From Brevibacillus fortis (lineage in GTDB: Bacteria; Bacillota; Bacilli; Brevibacillales; Brevibacillaceae), in the NCBI RefSeq assembly GCF_003013395.1, contig NZ_PXZM01000044.1:1-63427 (forward strand): a stretch of 63,427 nucleotides of DNA, written 5' to 3'. The position numbers and the translations under genes are program-made. Below the pieces are notes generated by a model. It saw only the letters and a program-made list of their open reading frames with translations, was not told the DNA's origin and searched no databases. Shown in pieces: positions 51,273-60,685 of the stretch. Positions within the stretch are counted from its first letter, which is position 1. Each line of letters opens with the position of its first letter.

Positions 51273-52361
51273 CTATAACGCTCGTTCCAGCAACTTTGGT
51301 TTGGCGAAGATCATTCGTCCTGCTGAAGTTTGCAGCACGCTCGTTACGAGAACGTCGACGTCGTTTCCGATGTATTCTCGTCCACCCTCTACGACAATCA
51401 TCGTGCCATCGTCCAGATAAGCGACACCCTGACCGTGCTCTTTCCCATCCTTGATGACTTGAACGTTCATTTCTTCTCCAGGTAAAACAACGGGCTTGAC
51501 TGCATTCGCCAAATCATTGATGTTCAAAACCCCAACACCTTGCAGCTCACATACCTTGTTCAGGTTGAAGTCGTTAGTTACGACCTTTCCGTTAATGAGC
51601 TTGGCAAGCTTGATCAGCTTGCTGTCCACCTCGGATACTTCTTCAAAATCGCCTTCCCAAATCTGAACCTTTACCTTCATTTCTTTTTGAATCTTGTTCA
51701 AGATATCCAGACCGCGACGACCACGGTTTCTCTTCAGTACATCGGAGGAATCAGCGATATGCTGCAGCTCCTCTAACACAAATCCCGGAATGACCAGTAC
51801 ACCTTCCAGAAAGCCGGTACGGCAAATGTCTGCGATGCGTCCGTCGATGATGACACTGGTATCGAGAATTTTATTTTCCAAGTTAACGGCCGTTGTTGCG
51901 CTATCCTTTTTCTTATCCTTACGTCCAATCGAAAATACCGACATAATCTCGTCCCGCTTGCGAAACCCTACCTGGAAGCCCAAATAACCAAGCAACCCGG
52001 AAACAATTAACGGCAGAAGATCTCCTACATATGGAATCGGAATTTTACTGATGGGCAGGAATAATAAGAATGCAATAATAAGACCACTAATCAACCCCAT
52101 CGCTCCGAACATCACATCGACAACCGGCATTTTAACGAGTGTCTCTTCGCCCCATCGAACGATGCGCAGAACATAATCCACAACCCAATTCGCTAAAAAG
52201 AAAAACAAGATGGCACCCAGTACAGCCCCAATATATTGCGATCCGGCTACTACACCAAAGTTTAACAGTGGATCAAGCAACGAGAACAGTTCGTCACCAA
52301 ATCGATACCCCAATCCGCCACCAATCAAAACAAAAATGAATTTTCCTACTCGGCGTAACAT
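51273..52361 (-). CDS. yacL: YacL, membrane PIN/TRAM domain protein
   Basis: A 362-residue protein with four N-terminal transmembrane helices (about 5-135), a PIN nuclease domain (LDTSVIIDGRIADICRTGFL, about 180-290; VVTNDFNLNKV) and a C-terminal TRAM domain (about 290-355). It may be a membrane-bound toxin-like or RNA-processing nuclease; its target is unknown. The start at 52361 has AAGGAGGTG upstream. It heads yacL-ispD-ispF-gltX. Confidence 0.93.
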   Translation of the reverse strand: MLRRVGKFIFVLIGGGLGYRFGDELFSLLDPLLNFGVVAGSQYIGAVLGAILFFFLANWVVDYVLRIVRWGEETLVKMPVVDVMFGAMGLISGLIIAFLLFLPISKIPIPYVGDLLPLIVSGLLGYLGFQVGFRKRDEIMSVFSIGRKDKKKDSATTAVNLENKILDTSVIIDGRIADICRTGFLEGVLVIPGFVLEELQHIADSSDVLKRNRGRRGLDILNKIQKEMKVKVQIWEGDFEEVSEVDSKLIKLAKLINGKVVTNDFNLNKVCELQGVGVLNINDLANAVKPVVLPGEEMNVQVIKDGKEHGQGVAYLDDGTMIVVEGGREYIGNDVDVLVTSVLQTSAGRMIFAKPKLLERAL

Positions 52362-52454
52362 GCCTTCACCTCCTTTTACTAATATAGACAGAAGCATAAG
52401 AGTAAAACCCTATTTTTTTCCAAATCATTACAATGCTTCATTTTACTTTCCCTC

Positions 52455-52484
52455 ACTATAGCAAAAAAGATTTTGCCATGTCAA
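52455..52484 (-). promoter_or_regulatory. Sigma-A promoter of yacL
   Basis: On the minus strand -35 TTGACA (52484-52479, perfect) and -10 TATAGT (52460-52455) are 18 bases apart. It lies back to back with the divergent promoter at 52556-52585. Confidence 0.85.
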
Positions 52485-52555
52485 ATAGCCAAAAATTTTA
52501 ACATAGTTGTCATTTTCTCGTCAACCCGGGAACACTCGTTTCCTTCGATGGTAAA

Positions 52556-52585
52556 TTGACAGGGAGCTGACTCCCTTCTTATAAT
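52556..52585 (+). promoter_or_regulatory. Perfect-consensus sigma-A promoter with inverted repeat in the spacer
   Basis: TTGACA (52556-52561) and TATAAT (52580-52585) are 18 bases apart and both match consensus fully. The spacer begins with GGGAG-ctga-CTCCC, a perfect 5-bp inverted repeat that could be an operator. It serves the plus-strand gene at 52649. Confidence 0.88.
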
Positions 52586-52648
52586 GTCAGTATCGCAATG
52601 AGAGAAAATTATGACGATACCAACAGCCTAAAGCAGAGGTGAACCAGG

Positions 52649-53044
52649 ATGGACAATCGAAACATAGACGACTTTCAAACGCAAGTATCCGAGCTTTTGA
52701 TCAGACATCGTAGCGTACTGGACGTCATGTCCAAAGTTCAGGAAACGGCATCCCGCATTAACCGTTCACTGACAAAAGCCATCACCGAATGCGGCTGTGT
52801 CGAAGTGGTTGCCAAGAAACAGACATACGATTCCAACAAGAATCTGGAGGACAACAAGTCCCAATTGGACACCCACTTTAACGGCCCACTGTGTGAGCAT
52901 TGTCGCGACGTAGTTACTGCTGAGCTTGGCAAAAACCTTTTTTACCTGACTGCCTTGTGCAATATTACTGACATTAAGCTAGAAGATGTGCTTCAGAAAG
53001 AATCCAACCGACTGAATACTTTGGGTGTCTTCAATCTGTCTTAA
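52649..53044 (+). CDS. Conserved small protein, MazG-like C-terminal motif
   Basis: A 131-residue soluble protein of unknown function. It starts with QVSELLIRHRSVLDVMSKVQ (helical), has a Cys-Gly-Cys motif (ITECGCVE, about 47), a Cys-x2-Cys motif (GPLCEHCRDVV, about 89) and ends GVFNLS. ELGKNLFYLTALCNITDIKLEDVLQKE resembles the MazG nucleotide-pyrophosphohydrolase helix pair. I recall the family in Bacillales, where it may be annotated DUF1573, but cannot verify. The four Cys might bind a metal. The ATG has AGAGGTG upstream and the promoter is perfect consensus. Confidence 0.8.
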   Translation: MDNRNIDDFQTQVSELLIRHRSVLDVMSKVQETASRINRSLTKAITECGCVEVVAKKQTYDSNKNLEDNKSQLDTHFNGPLCEHCRDVVTAELGKNLFYLTALCNITDIKLEDVLQKESNRLNTLGVFNLS

Positions 53045-53097
53045 AAGTCCGCTACTCGTATTACGAATGAACCCTATAAAAAGTTGCATACAAAAAA

Positions 53098-53130
53098 GAA
53101 AAACCCGCACATTGAAGTGTGGGTTTTTTT
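53098..53130. terminator. Bidirectional terminator between the 131-residue gene and pssA
   Basis: AAACCCGCAC pairs with GTGTGGGTTT (one G-U pair) around a 6-base loop, with T-runs on both sides. The two genes converge here. Confidence 0.88.
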
Positions 53131-53139
53131 ATGCGGTAA

Positions 53140-53868
53140 CTATTCAAACGGAACGGATTCTTCTTCTTTGTTTTTACGCTTACGTAATTTTTTGACGAGA
53201 AAGTCAACGTTTTTTTTTATTCCGTACAGAGCGTAAAAAGCGAGTGGAAGGAATACAATTTTTGGAAATTGCTGCGGATACTTAATCGCTACAACGACCA
53301 CAATCGCGATGATAATCGGTGTGATCCAGTAAGCGGATTTAGGAATCCCCACTTTTTTAAAGTTAGGATACTTAACCTTTGATACCATCAAAAAGGCAAG
53401 CAGCAACATACTTACGGCAAGCAATACCGGAGTGAACACTTGGTGATAGAGTGCGAGTGTAGCCAGTACGCCTCCCGCTGCCGTAATCGGCAAACCAATA
53501 AAATACCCCGGAACCCCGGCCTGTACGTTAAAACGCGCCAAACGCAGCGCACCACAGATCGGAAAAATGGCTGTAATGAGAATCCCAAGCAAATCAAAGT
53601 GTTGCAAGACGACAACATACATGATGAACGCTGGCGCAATCCCAAATGTAATAACGTCAGAAAGGGAATCCAATTCCTTCCCGAATTCGCTTTGGGCATT
53701 CAGCATACGAGCTACACGTCCATCCAGCCCGTCTGCCAGCATACCAATGATCACTGTGATCGCTGCATAATCGACGTATTGATCGCCTCGAAACGCAAGA
53801 ATAATTGCTAAAACTCCCAGAAACAAGTTGCTTACGGTTAGTATGTTCGGTAACGATTTCACGAACAT
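53140..53868 (-). CDS. pssA: CDP-diacylglycerol-serine O-phosphatidyltransferase
   Basis: A 242-residue membrane enzyme that makes phosphatidylserine, precursor of phosphatidylethanolamine. The CDP-alcohol phosphotransferase motif DGLDGRVARMLNAQ...GKELDSLSD is complete. About six to eight membrane helices and a basic, charged tail follow. The start at 53868 has AGGAGGT upstream. A psd decarboxylase gene is not in the window. Confidence 0.94.
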   Translation of the reverse strand: MFVKSLPNILTVSNLFLGVLAIILAFRGDQYVDYAAITVIIGMLADGLDGRVARMLNAQSEFGKELDSLSDVITFGIAPAFIMYVVVLQHFDLLGILITAIFPICGALRLARFNVQAGVPGYFIGLPITAAGGVLATLALYHQVFTPVLLAVSMLLLAFLMVSKVKYPNFKKVGIPKSAYWITPIIIAIVVVVAIKYPQQFPKIVFLPLAFYALYGIKKNVDFLVKKLRKRKNKEEESVPFE

Positions 53869-53981
53869 AGACTACCTCCTGATTTCTTTTGCGTAAGGAG
53901 CAGGTTATCCTGTCGACCTTGTTTTTATCCAAGTCCCTAGGCAAATGTTGAATACAAATAATGCCTTTATCCTATTCTACT

Positions 53982-55064
53982 TTAAATGTGTCTGTCAATG
54001 AACACTTGTTCTTGAATCCGTTTCAGCCCCTCTTTAATCGCTCGCGCGCGAACCTCGCCAATGCCTTCCACTTCGTCTAATTCCTGAATCGTTGCCATCA
54101 TGATTCGCGGCAAATGATGAAAATGCTCTACCAGATTCGAGATGATCGTGACAGGCAGACGCCGAATCTTGTACAGGATCCGATAACCTCTAGGTGAAAC
54201 AGATTCATCCATCATACTGGCATTAGAGGAATACCCCAGCGTTCGCAAAAAATAAGGGAGCTCGAGCATTTCCTCCGAGTTCAATTTTTTCATGTCCCGG
54301 AGCACGAGATCAGGTGAATAGGATGGATCTCGGGAGTAGTCCCGAATTAGCATATGGGCCTCTTCCTCAATGTTTGAAACCAGTTCCTCCAACTGCATAC
54401 TGACGAGCCTTCCTTCTACGCCTAGCTCACAGATGTACTTGGAGACCTCTGTCTTAATACGTAACACCATCTCAATCCGTTGCAAAACCGAGGCAACTTC
54501 GTGTAAAGTAACGAGCTCCTCGAATTCTAACGCACCGAGATTCGTCAAAGTTTGCTCCAGCACGGCCTTGTATTTCTCAAGGGTAGATACAGCCTGATTC
54601 GCCTTGGCCAAAATGACGCTGATTTCGCTTAAGACATACCGAAAATTCCCCTGGTACAGCGTGATCACATTGCGGCGCTGAGAGATCGCAATGACCAGAT
54701 GATTCGTTTGCATGGCCGTCCGTTGCGCTGTACGATGCCGTGTCCCCGTCTCGCTCGTAGGGATTGAGGAGGGTGGGAAGATTTGCGTATTCGCGTACAG
54801 GATACGTTTTGCGTCTTCACTTACTATAATCGCCCCATCCATCTTCGCTAATTCATACAAATGGGCAGGAGAAAACTCACAATTGATGGAAAAACCGCCA
54901 TCGACAATCGACTTCATCTCCGGACCGCACCCAATGACGATCAAGCCCCCGGTTTTGGCCCGTAAAACATTTTCCAACCCTTCACGAAGCTGTGTGCCGG
55001 GTGCCACGAGACGAAGCACATCACCGAATTGCGGAGTTCTTTTGATGTTCCCCTGCATGCCCAC
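53982..55064 (-). CDS. disA: DisA, diadenylate cyclase and DNA-integrity scanner
   Basis: A 360-residue enzyme that makes c-di-AMP. The N-terminal DAC domain has DGAIIV (about 75-80) and TGTRHRTAQRTA (about 105-116), the ATP-binding DGA and RHR motifs. A helical linker and a C-terminal helix-hairpin-helix domain (LDEVEGIGEVRARAIKEGL) bind branched DNA. The start is GTG at 55064 or ATG at 55058; AAGGAGG lies 5 or 11 bases away. It follows radA by 2 bases, and RadA is known to inhibit DisA. Confidence 0.96.
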   Translation of the reverse strand: MGMQGNIKRTPQFGDVLRLVAPGTQLREGLENVLRAKTGGLIVIGCGPEMKSIVDGGFSINCEFSPAHLYELAKMDGAIIVSEDAKRILYANTQIFPPSSIPTSETGTRHRTAQRTAMQTNHLVIAISQRRNVITLYQGNFRYVLSEISVILAKANQAVSTLEKYKAVLEQTLTNLGALEFEELVTLHEVASVLQRIEMVLRIKTEVSKYICELGVEGRLVSMQLEELVSNIEEEAHMLIRDYSRDPSYSPDLVLRDMKKLNSEEMLELPYFLRTLGYSSNASMMDESVSPRGYRILYKIRRLPVTIISNLVEHFHHLPRIMMATIQELDEVEGIGEVRARAIKEGLKRIQEQVFIDRHI

Positions 55065-55066
55065 TC

Positions 55067-56434
55067 CTACCTCCTTATCACCTCGTTCAACGCATCGGAA
55101 ATATTGCTCACACCAATTACTTGAATATCTGCTGGCGCATCCAGACCACGGATGTTTTTCTCCGGTATGATGACACGCTTAAAGCCTAGCTTATGTGCTT
55201 CTCGTACTCGTTGCTCAATACGGGAGACACCGCGCACCTCACCAGTCAAACCAATTTCTCCGATAACGACATCATGCGGATTGGTAGCATGATCACGGAA
55301 ACTGCTTGCAATGCTTACAGCAATGGCCAAATCAACCGCTGGCTCATCTAATCTGACCCCACCTGCTACGTTTACATAAGCATCCTGATTTTGCAGCATC
55401 ATGCCCATGCGCTTTTCCAGCACTGCCATGATCATCGCCACACGCTGATGATCGACCCCTGTTGCTGTTCTCCGTGGGGTTACAAAGCTGGTCGGGGCAA
55501 CGAGAGCTTGCAGCTCAACCAAAACAGGCCGTGTACCCTCCATACTGGCTACGACTGTCGAACCCGCAACACCAAATGGACGCTCTGCCAAAAATATCTC
55601 AGATGGATTCGCGACTTCCTCCAAACCGCGATCCTTCATCTCGAAAATACCGATTTCGTTTGTCGAACCAAAACGGTTTTTGACGGCGCGCAAAATTCGA
55701 AACGTATTGTGTCGCTCCCCTTCAAAATAGAGAACAGCATCTACCATGTGCTCAAGCATGCGCGGACCAGCGATCGAGCCTTCCTTGGTTACGTGACCAA
55801 CGATGAAGGTACCAATTCCTTTCCCTTTTGCAATCCGCATCAATTGGGCTGTAGCCTCCCGCACTTGTGCGACACTACCCGCAGCCGATTGGATCGTCGG
55901 GTGAAACACTGTCTGGATCGAGTCAATAATGAGTACATCCGGGTCTACTTGATTAATATGCTGTTCGATCAAATCCAAATCATTTTCTGCCAATACAAAC
56001 ATCGGCGGCGTTTGCAAATGAAGTCGATCCGCGCGAATTTTGATTTGTTTTGCCGACTCCTCTCCAGATACATAGAGAACCTTCGCCCCTTGATGAGCCA
56101 AGGCAAAAGATGTCTGCAAAAGCAATGTCGATTTTCCGATTCCGGGGTCTCCCCCAACCAAAATGAGTGAACCCGGAACAAGTCCTCCACCGAGAACACG
56201 ATTCAATTCTCCAATCGTCGTGTCCATGCGTGGCTCTTCTTCACTGGCTACCTGAGTCAATGGAATCGCGGATTGGCGCTGCCCGCCGCTCAGCCCCTCG
56301 TGGCGATGTGCATTTTTTACCGTCACTTCCTCTACCAAGGTGTTCCAGCTGCCGCATCCCGGGCATTTTCCCATCCATTTTGGCGATTCATAGCCACATT
56401 CTTGACACGCGTATTTCGTTTTATACTTTGACAT
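55067..56434 (-). CDS. radA: RadA (Sms) recombination helicase
   Basis: A 455-residue protein. The N-terminal zinc finger CQECGYESPKWMGKCPGC (about 8-25) is followed by the RecA-like ATPase with Walker A GDPGIGKST, the RadA motif KNRFG, and a C-terminal Lon-protease-like domain (VNVAGGVRLDEPAVDLAIAV). It drives branch migration in recombination. The start at 56434 has GAGGG 7 bases upstream. A strong terminator precedes it, so it needs its own promoter. Confidence 0.96.
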   Translation of the reverse strand: MSKYKTKYACQECGYESPKWMGKCPGCGSWNTLVEEVTVKNAHRHEGLSGGQRQSAIPLTQVASEEEPRMDTTIGELNRVLGGGLVPGSLILVGGDPGIGKSTLLLQTSFALAHQGAKVLYVSGEESAKQIKIRADRLHLQTPPMFVLAENDLDLIEQHINQVDPDVLIIDSIQTVFHPTIQSAAGSVAQVREATAQLMRIAKGKGIGTFIVGHVTKEGSIAGPRMLEHMVDAVLYFEGERHNTFRILRAVKNRFGSTNEIGIFEMKDRGLEEVANPSEIFLAERPFGVAGSTVVASMEGTRPVLVELQALVAPTSFVTPRRTATGVDHQRVAMIMAVLEKRMGMMLQNQDAYVNVAGGVRLDEPAVDLAIAVSIASSFRDHATNPHDVVIGEIGLTGEVRGVSRIEQRVREAHKLGFKRVIIPEKNIRGLDAPADIQVIGVSNISDALNEVIRR

Positions 56435-56487
56435 AATCGCACCCTCACTTGGATTTCTTTCTCTACTTTTATCATAATTACGCACCC

Positions 56488-56522
56488 AAAAAAAGAATAC
56501 CTCCCGAATCAGGAGGCATTCT
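56488..56522 (-). terminator. Terminator after clpC
   Basis: AGAATaCCTCC (56494-56504) and GGAGGcATTCT (56512-56522) form a stem with one mismatch, followed on the minus strand by TTTTTT. It separates the CtsR operon from radA-disA. Confidence 0.9.
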
Positions 56523-56539
56523 ATTACGTTTCAACCAGC

Positions 56540-58990
56540 TTACGATTTCGTTTTTTCAAGGCGCTTGACAACCAGCTTGCCTTCTTCGGCCTCGATATTG
56601 ACCGTATCGCCTTTACTGATCGTGCCCTTGAGCAACTCCTCGGACAAATTATCCTCGATGTGGCGCTGGATAGCACGACGCAGAGGGCGCGCCCCATAGG
56701 CAGGATCAAAGCCTTCTTTTGCCAAAACTTTCTTGGCTTCTTCGGTCAATTGGAAATCAATGTCTTGCTCTTTCAAACGTTTACGCAGCTCGTCTGTCAT
56801 GAGAGATACGATTTGTTCGATATGCTCTTGCTCCAAAGAGTGGAACACGATGACTTCGTCGATACGGTTCAAGAACTCAGGACGGAAGCTCTTTTTCAGC
56901 TCATCCATGACTTTGTCCTTCATATCCTGATACTTTCTTTCCGAATCGTTAGTCGTGAAGCCGAGCGTCGTATTTTTCTTGATCATGCTGGCTCCGACGT
57001 TGGAAGTCATGATGACAACCGTATTGCGGAAATCAACCGTACGTCCCTTGGAGTCTGTCAAACGACCATCATCCAATACTTGTAGCAAGATGTTGAATAC
57101 GTCTGGGTGGGCTTTCTCAATTTCGTCCAGCAAAATGACAGAATAAGGCTTGCGACGCACTTTTTCGGTCAGCTGACCGCCTTCGTCAAAGCCTACGTAG
57201 CCAGGAGGAGCCCCTACCAGACGAGCCGTGGAATGCTTCTCCATATACTCGGACATATCTACACGAATCATTGCATCCTCGTCGCCGAAAAGCGTCTCTG
57301 CCACGGCACGAGCCAATTCGGTTTTACCCACACCAGTAGGTCCCAGGAAGATAAACGAGCCAATCGGGCGTTTTGGGTCTTTAAGACCAGCACGGGCACG
57401 GCGGATCGCACGCGAGATGGATTTGACTGCTTCATCCTGACCAATGACACGATCGTGCAAAATCTCTTCCATCTTCAGCAAGCGCTCTGTTTCCTCTTCC
57501 TTCAGCTTCAACACTGGAATACCCGTCCAACTCGCCACTACTTGCGCGATGTCTTCTGGCGTAACCTCCATGTTCAGCTGGCCTTGGCGCTCTTTCCAGT
57601 CTTTTTTCGTTTTATCCAGTTCTTCGCGCAGTTTTTGCTCCTGATCGCGAAGTGCTGCTGCTTCCTCGAATTCTTGGGATTGTACGGCAGCGTCTTTTTC
57701 CTTGCGTACCTCTTCCAGACGTCCCTCCAGCTCTTTGAGGTTTGGCGGAACTGTAAAGGATTGCAAGCGGACCTTGGATGCCGCCTCGTCTACCAAGTCA
57801 ATGGCCTTGTCAGGCAGGAAGCGTTCCGTAATATAGCGATCAGACAGTTTTACTGCCTGCTCGATTGCTTCGTCGGTAATTTTGACACGATGGTGGGCTT
57901 CGTAACGATCACGAAGGCCATGCAGGATACGAATAGCATCCTCAGCTGTCGGTTCATCAACCTGAATCGGTTGGAAACGACGCTCCAGTGCCGCGTCTTT
58001 CTCGATGTACTTGCGATATTCATCCAGCGTAGTGGCACCTACGCACTGTAGCTCGCCACGTGCCAGAGCAGGCTTCAAAATGTTGGAGGCATCAATTGCG
58101 CCTTCTGCTCCACCTGCACCAATTAAGGTGTGTAGCTCATCGATAAACAGGATGATGTTTCCTGCTTGGCGAATTTCGTCCATGATTTTTTTCAGACGAT
58201 CTTCGAACTCACCGCGATACTTTGTTCCCGCAACCACGGTTCCCATATCGAGCGTCATGACGCGCTTATCACGAAGGGTCTCTGGAATTTCGTTGTTCAC
58301 GATTTTTTGAGCAAGACCTTCTGCAATAGCTGTTTTCCCTACACCAGGCTCCCCAATCAAAACGGGGTTGTTCTTGGTGCGTCTGCTAAGTACTTGGATC
58401 ACACGTTCGATTTCTTTTTGGCGACCGATGACCGGGTCCAGCCCGCCATCACGGGCGATTGCAGTCAGATCCCGAGCCAAACCGTCCAGTGTCGGCGTAT
58501 TCGCCGCTGGATTCCCTCCAGACGGTTGATGAGATGCCATCATTTCCGAGCTGCCAAGAAGCTGGAGCACCTGCTGACGTGCCTTGTTCAGGCTAACCCC
58601 CAGATTGTTCATGATTCTCGCAGCAATGCCCTCTCCTTCACGGATCAAGCCAAGTAAAATATGTTCAGTCCCCACATAGGTATGACCCAGCTTGCGGGCT
58701 TCGTCCATCGACAGTTCAATGACTTTTTTGGCGCGAGGTGTATAGTTTGGTGTGTAATTACTACCGGACTGCTCTGTTCCTCGCCCGATTAACGACTCCA
58801 CTTCACTCTGGATTTTATCGAGGCCAAGCCCAAGCGATTGCAGTGCCTTCGCCGCAATCCCTTCGCCTTCTCGAATAAGTCCCAGCAGCACATGCTCTGT
58901 CCCAATATCTTTGTGTCCGAGACGAACCGCCTCTTCCAGGGCAAGCGCCAGTACTTTTTGTGCTCGTTCTGTAAAACGTCCAAACATCAT
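56540..58990 (-). CDS. clpC: ClpC, AAA+ unfoldase
   Basis: An 816-residue Hsp100 partner of ClpP. It has two Clp-N repeats (about 1-150), a first AAA+ module with Walker A GEPGVGKT (213-220), a UVR/middle domain that binds adaptors such as MecA or McsB, and a second AAA+ with GPTGVGKT. Arg-phosphorylated proteins are its substrates. The start is ATG at 58990, with GGAGG 8 bases upstream. It is the last gene of the ctsR operon. Confidence 0.98.
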   Translation of the reverse strand: MMFGRFTERAQKVLALALEEAVRLGHKDIGTEHVLLGLIREGEGIAAKALQSLGLGLDKIQSEVESLIGRGTEQSGSNYTPNYTPRAKKVIELSMDEARKLGHTYVGTEHILLGLIREGEGIAARIMNNLGVSLNKARQQVLQLLGSSEMMASHQPSGGNPAANTPTLDGLARDLTAIARDGGLDPVIGRQKEIERVIQVLSRRTKNNPVLIGEPGVGKTAIAEGLAQKIVNNEIPETLRDKRVMTLDMGTVVAGTKYRGEFEDRLKKIMDEIRQAGNIILFIDELHTLIGAGGAEGAIDASNILKPALARGELQCVGATTLDEYRKYIEKDAALERRFQPIQVDEPTAEDAIRILHGLRDRYEAHHRVKITDEAIEQAVKLSDRYITERFLPDKAIDLVDEAASKVRLQSFTVPPNLKELEGRLEEVRKEKDAAVQSQEFEEAAALRDQEQKLREELDKTKKDWKERQGQLNMEVTPEDIAQVVASWTGIPVLKLKEEETERLLKMEEILHDRVIGQDEAVKSISRAIRRARAGLKDPKRPIGSFIFLGPTGVGKTELARAVAETLFGDEDAMIRVDMSEYMEKHSTARLVGAPPGYVGFDEGGQLTEKVRRKPYSVILLDEIEKAHPDVFNILLQVLDDGRLTDSKGRTVDFRNTVVIMTSNVGASMIKKNTTLGFTTNDSERKYQDMKDKVMDELKKSFRPEFLNRIDEVIVFHSLEQEHIEQIVSLMTDELRKRLKEQDIDFQLTEEAKKVLAKEGFDPAYGARPLRRAIQRHIEDNLSEELLKGTISKGDTVNIEAEEGKLVVKRLEKTKS

Positions 58991-59056
58991 ATCGTACACC
59001 TCCGTATAACCGTGTTTTTTCTCTATATGGTTAACAATTGCGTGATACCATTACGA

Positions 59057-60130
59057 TTACTCTTGTGATTCGACTACGCGCAGACGTTCTCGGATCAGCC
59101 TTGCCCTTCTTTCATCTCGTTGGTCCGGTGTGAGCTTTTGTCCAGCGTGGTGTTGTAAAAAACCTGGCTGTGTCGTAACCAACAGCTCGTTTAAGACCAG
59201 CGGAGATACATTTGGAATGATCCCTAGATCAATCCCCAGACGTACATCGGACAGGCGTTGAGCTGCTTCCTTGGACTCTACCGTACGGGCGTACATCAGG
59301 ATGCCAAATGACCGAAAAATACGATCTTCCAAAGAAACCCGGGTATGCTCCAGCAAGTAAGTACGTGCCACACGCTCTTGCTCAATAATCTGTCTGGCTA
59401 CACCGTAGAGATTGGAAAGGATATCCGACTCAGACATCCCCAGTGTGACCTGGTTGGATAACTGAAAAAGATTCCCTAGAGCTTCGCTGCCCTCCCCATA
59501 AATTCCTCTAACGACTAGACCAACTTGATTAATTGCCTGTAAAATTCTGCTGATCTGCTGCGTCATCACCAGAGCGGGCAAGTGCAACATCACAGATGCA
59601 CGAATTCCCGTCCCCACATTGGTTGGGCAGCTTGTAAGATAACCTCTTGTTTCGTCGAACGCATAATTCAAGTTTTTCTCAAATATGTCGTCTATCTTCG
59701 TACCTATTTCCCATGCCTCGTTCAAACGAAACCCGGGTAATAGTACCTGTATTCGAATATGGTCTTCTTCATTAACCATAATGCTGACGGACTCATCTTC
59801 ACGAAGCAATACGGCACCTTTTCGAGATTCCTCTGCCAGATGAGGGCTAATCAGATGCTTTTCTACGAGAACGCGTTTTTCTAACGGGTTAATTTGGTCC
59901 ATATGGATGACCTGAAGCTGATGCTTTTTGCGCATGGCCTCCGAATCGCTTACTTCCGTTACCTTTCTGACGACTTCCTCGCCCTGCGAGTCCGTTGCCA
60001 ATAACGGAAAAGGGTGCTGGCGCAGGTTACGGGCGATACGCAGCCGTGTACTAATGACAATGTCGGAATCAGGACCTTCTCCTTTCATCCAATTGCTCCA
60101 CGGGTTTTGCATAAACTGCTTCTGGGACAT
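59057..60130 (-). CDS. mcsB: McsB, protein-arginine kinase
   Basis: A 357-residue guanido-kinase-fold enzyme that phosphorylates arginine and so tags proteins for ClpCP. The ATP site has STRLRIARNLRQHPFP, and the active-site Cys is in CPTNVGTGIRASVML. It inactivates CtsR in concert with McsA. It follows mcsA by 20 bases. Confidence 0.97.
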   Translation of the reverse strand: MSQKQFMQNPWSNWMKGEGPDSDIVISTRLRIARNLRQHPFPLLATDSQGEEVVRKVTEVSDSEAMRKKHQLQVIHMDQINPLEKRVLVEKHLISPHLAEESRKGAVLLREDESVSIMVNEEDHIRIQVLLPGFRLNEAWEIGTKIDDIFEKNLNYAFDETRGYLTSCPTNVGTGIRASVMLHLPALVMTQQISRILQAINQVGLVVRGIYGEGSEALGNLFQLSNQVTLGMSESDILSNLYGVARQIIEQERVARTYLLEHTRVSLEDRIFRSFGILMYARTVESKEAAQRLSDVRLGIDLGIIPNVSPLVLNELLVTTQPGFLQHHAGQKLTPDQRDERRARLIRERLRVVESQE

Positions 60131-60150
60131 AACCAGCTAAACCTCCCTTG

Positions 60151-60669
60151 CTACGATTGGGCCATTTTTTGTTCCAATGCTCGAATTCGATCACGCATTT
60201 CTGCTGCCTTCTCGAACTCTTCACTGGCGACATGACTTTGCAGCGCTTGCTTTAGTTGCTCCAGCTCTTTGCGGATCTTCAGTTTGCCACCGGTCCGCTC
60301 TGGTACTTTTCCACTATGTTGTGTGTTTCCATGAATCCGGCGGAAAAGTGGGTCCAGTCGATCACCCAAAAAAGTGTAGCAATCACTACAGCCAAATCGA
60401 CCGCTTTTACTGAATTGAGCATATGTGAGTCCACATGTTTCGCATTGAAGCGTCTTATTCGATGCCGTTTCGCGTCCATTCTTTTGCATGGGATCAAATT
60501 TTAAAAGTCCTGAAAGGAGATTGTTGATGCTGAAGTTGTGAAAGCCGGTAAAGACGTCCCCTTTTTCATGAGCACATTGCTCGCAAATATGGTATTCGGT
60601 TTTTTCGCCATTGACGATTTTCGTCAAATGAAGTGTCGCCGGTCGTTTTCCGCATTCCTCACAGTTCAT
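60151..60669 (-). CDS. mcsA: McsA, activator of McsB
   Basis: A 172-residue protein with Cys-x2-Cys pairs CEEC (about 3-6), CEQC (about 34-37), CETC (about 76-79) and CSDC (about 94-97), which bind zinc or other metals. A C-terminal UVR domain (EEFEKAAEMRDRIRALEQKM) follows. It activates the McsB kinase and senses stress in B. subtilis. It follows ctsR by 16 bases. Confidence 0.96.
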   Translation of the reverse strand: MNCEECGKRPATLHLTKIVNGEKTEYHICEQCAHEKGDVFTGFHNFSINNLLSGLLKFDPMQKNGRETASNKTLQCETCGLTYAQFSKSGRFGCSDCYTFLGDRLDPLFRRIHGNTQHSGKVPERTGGKLKIRKELEQLKQALQSHVASEEFEKAAEMRDRIRALEQKMAQS

Positions 60670-60685
60670 TACATCATACCTCCTT

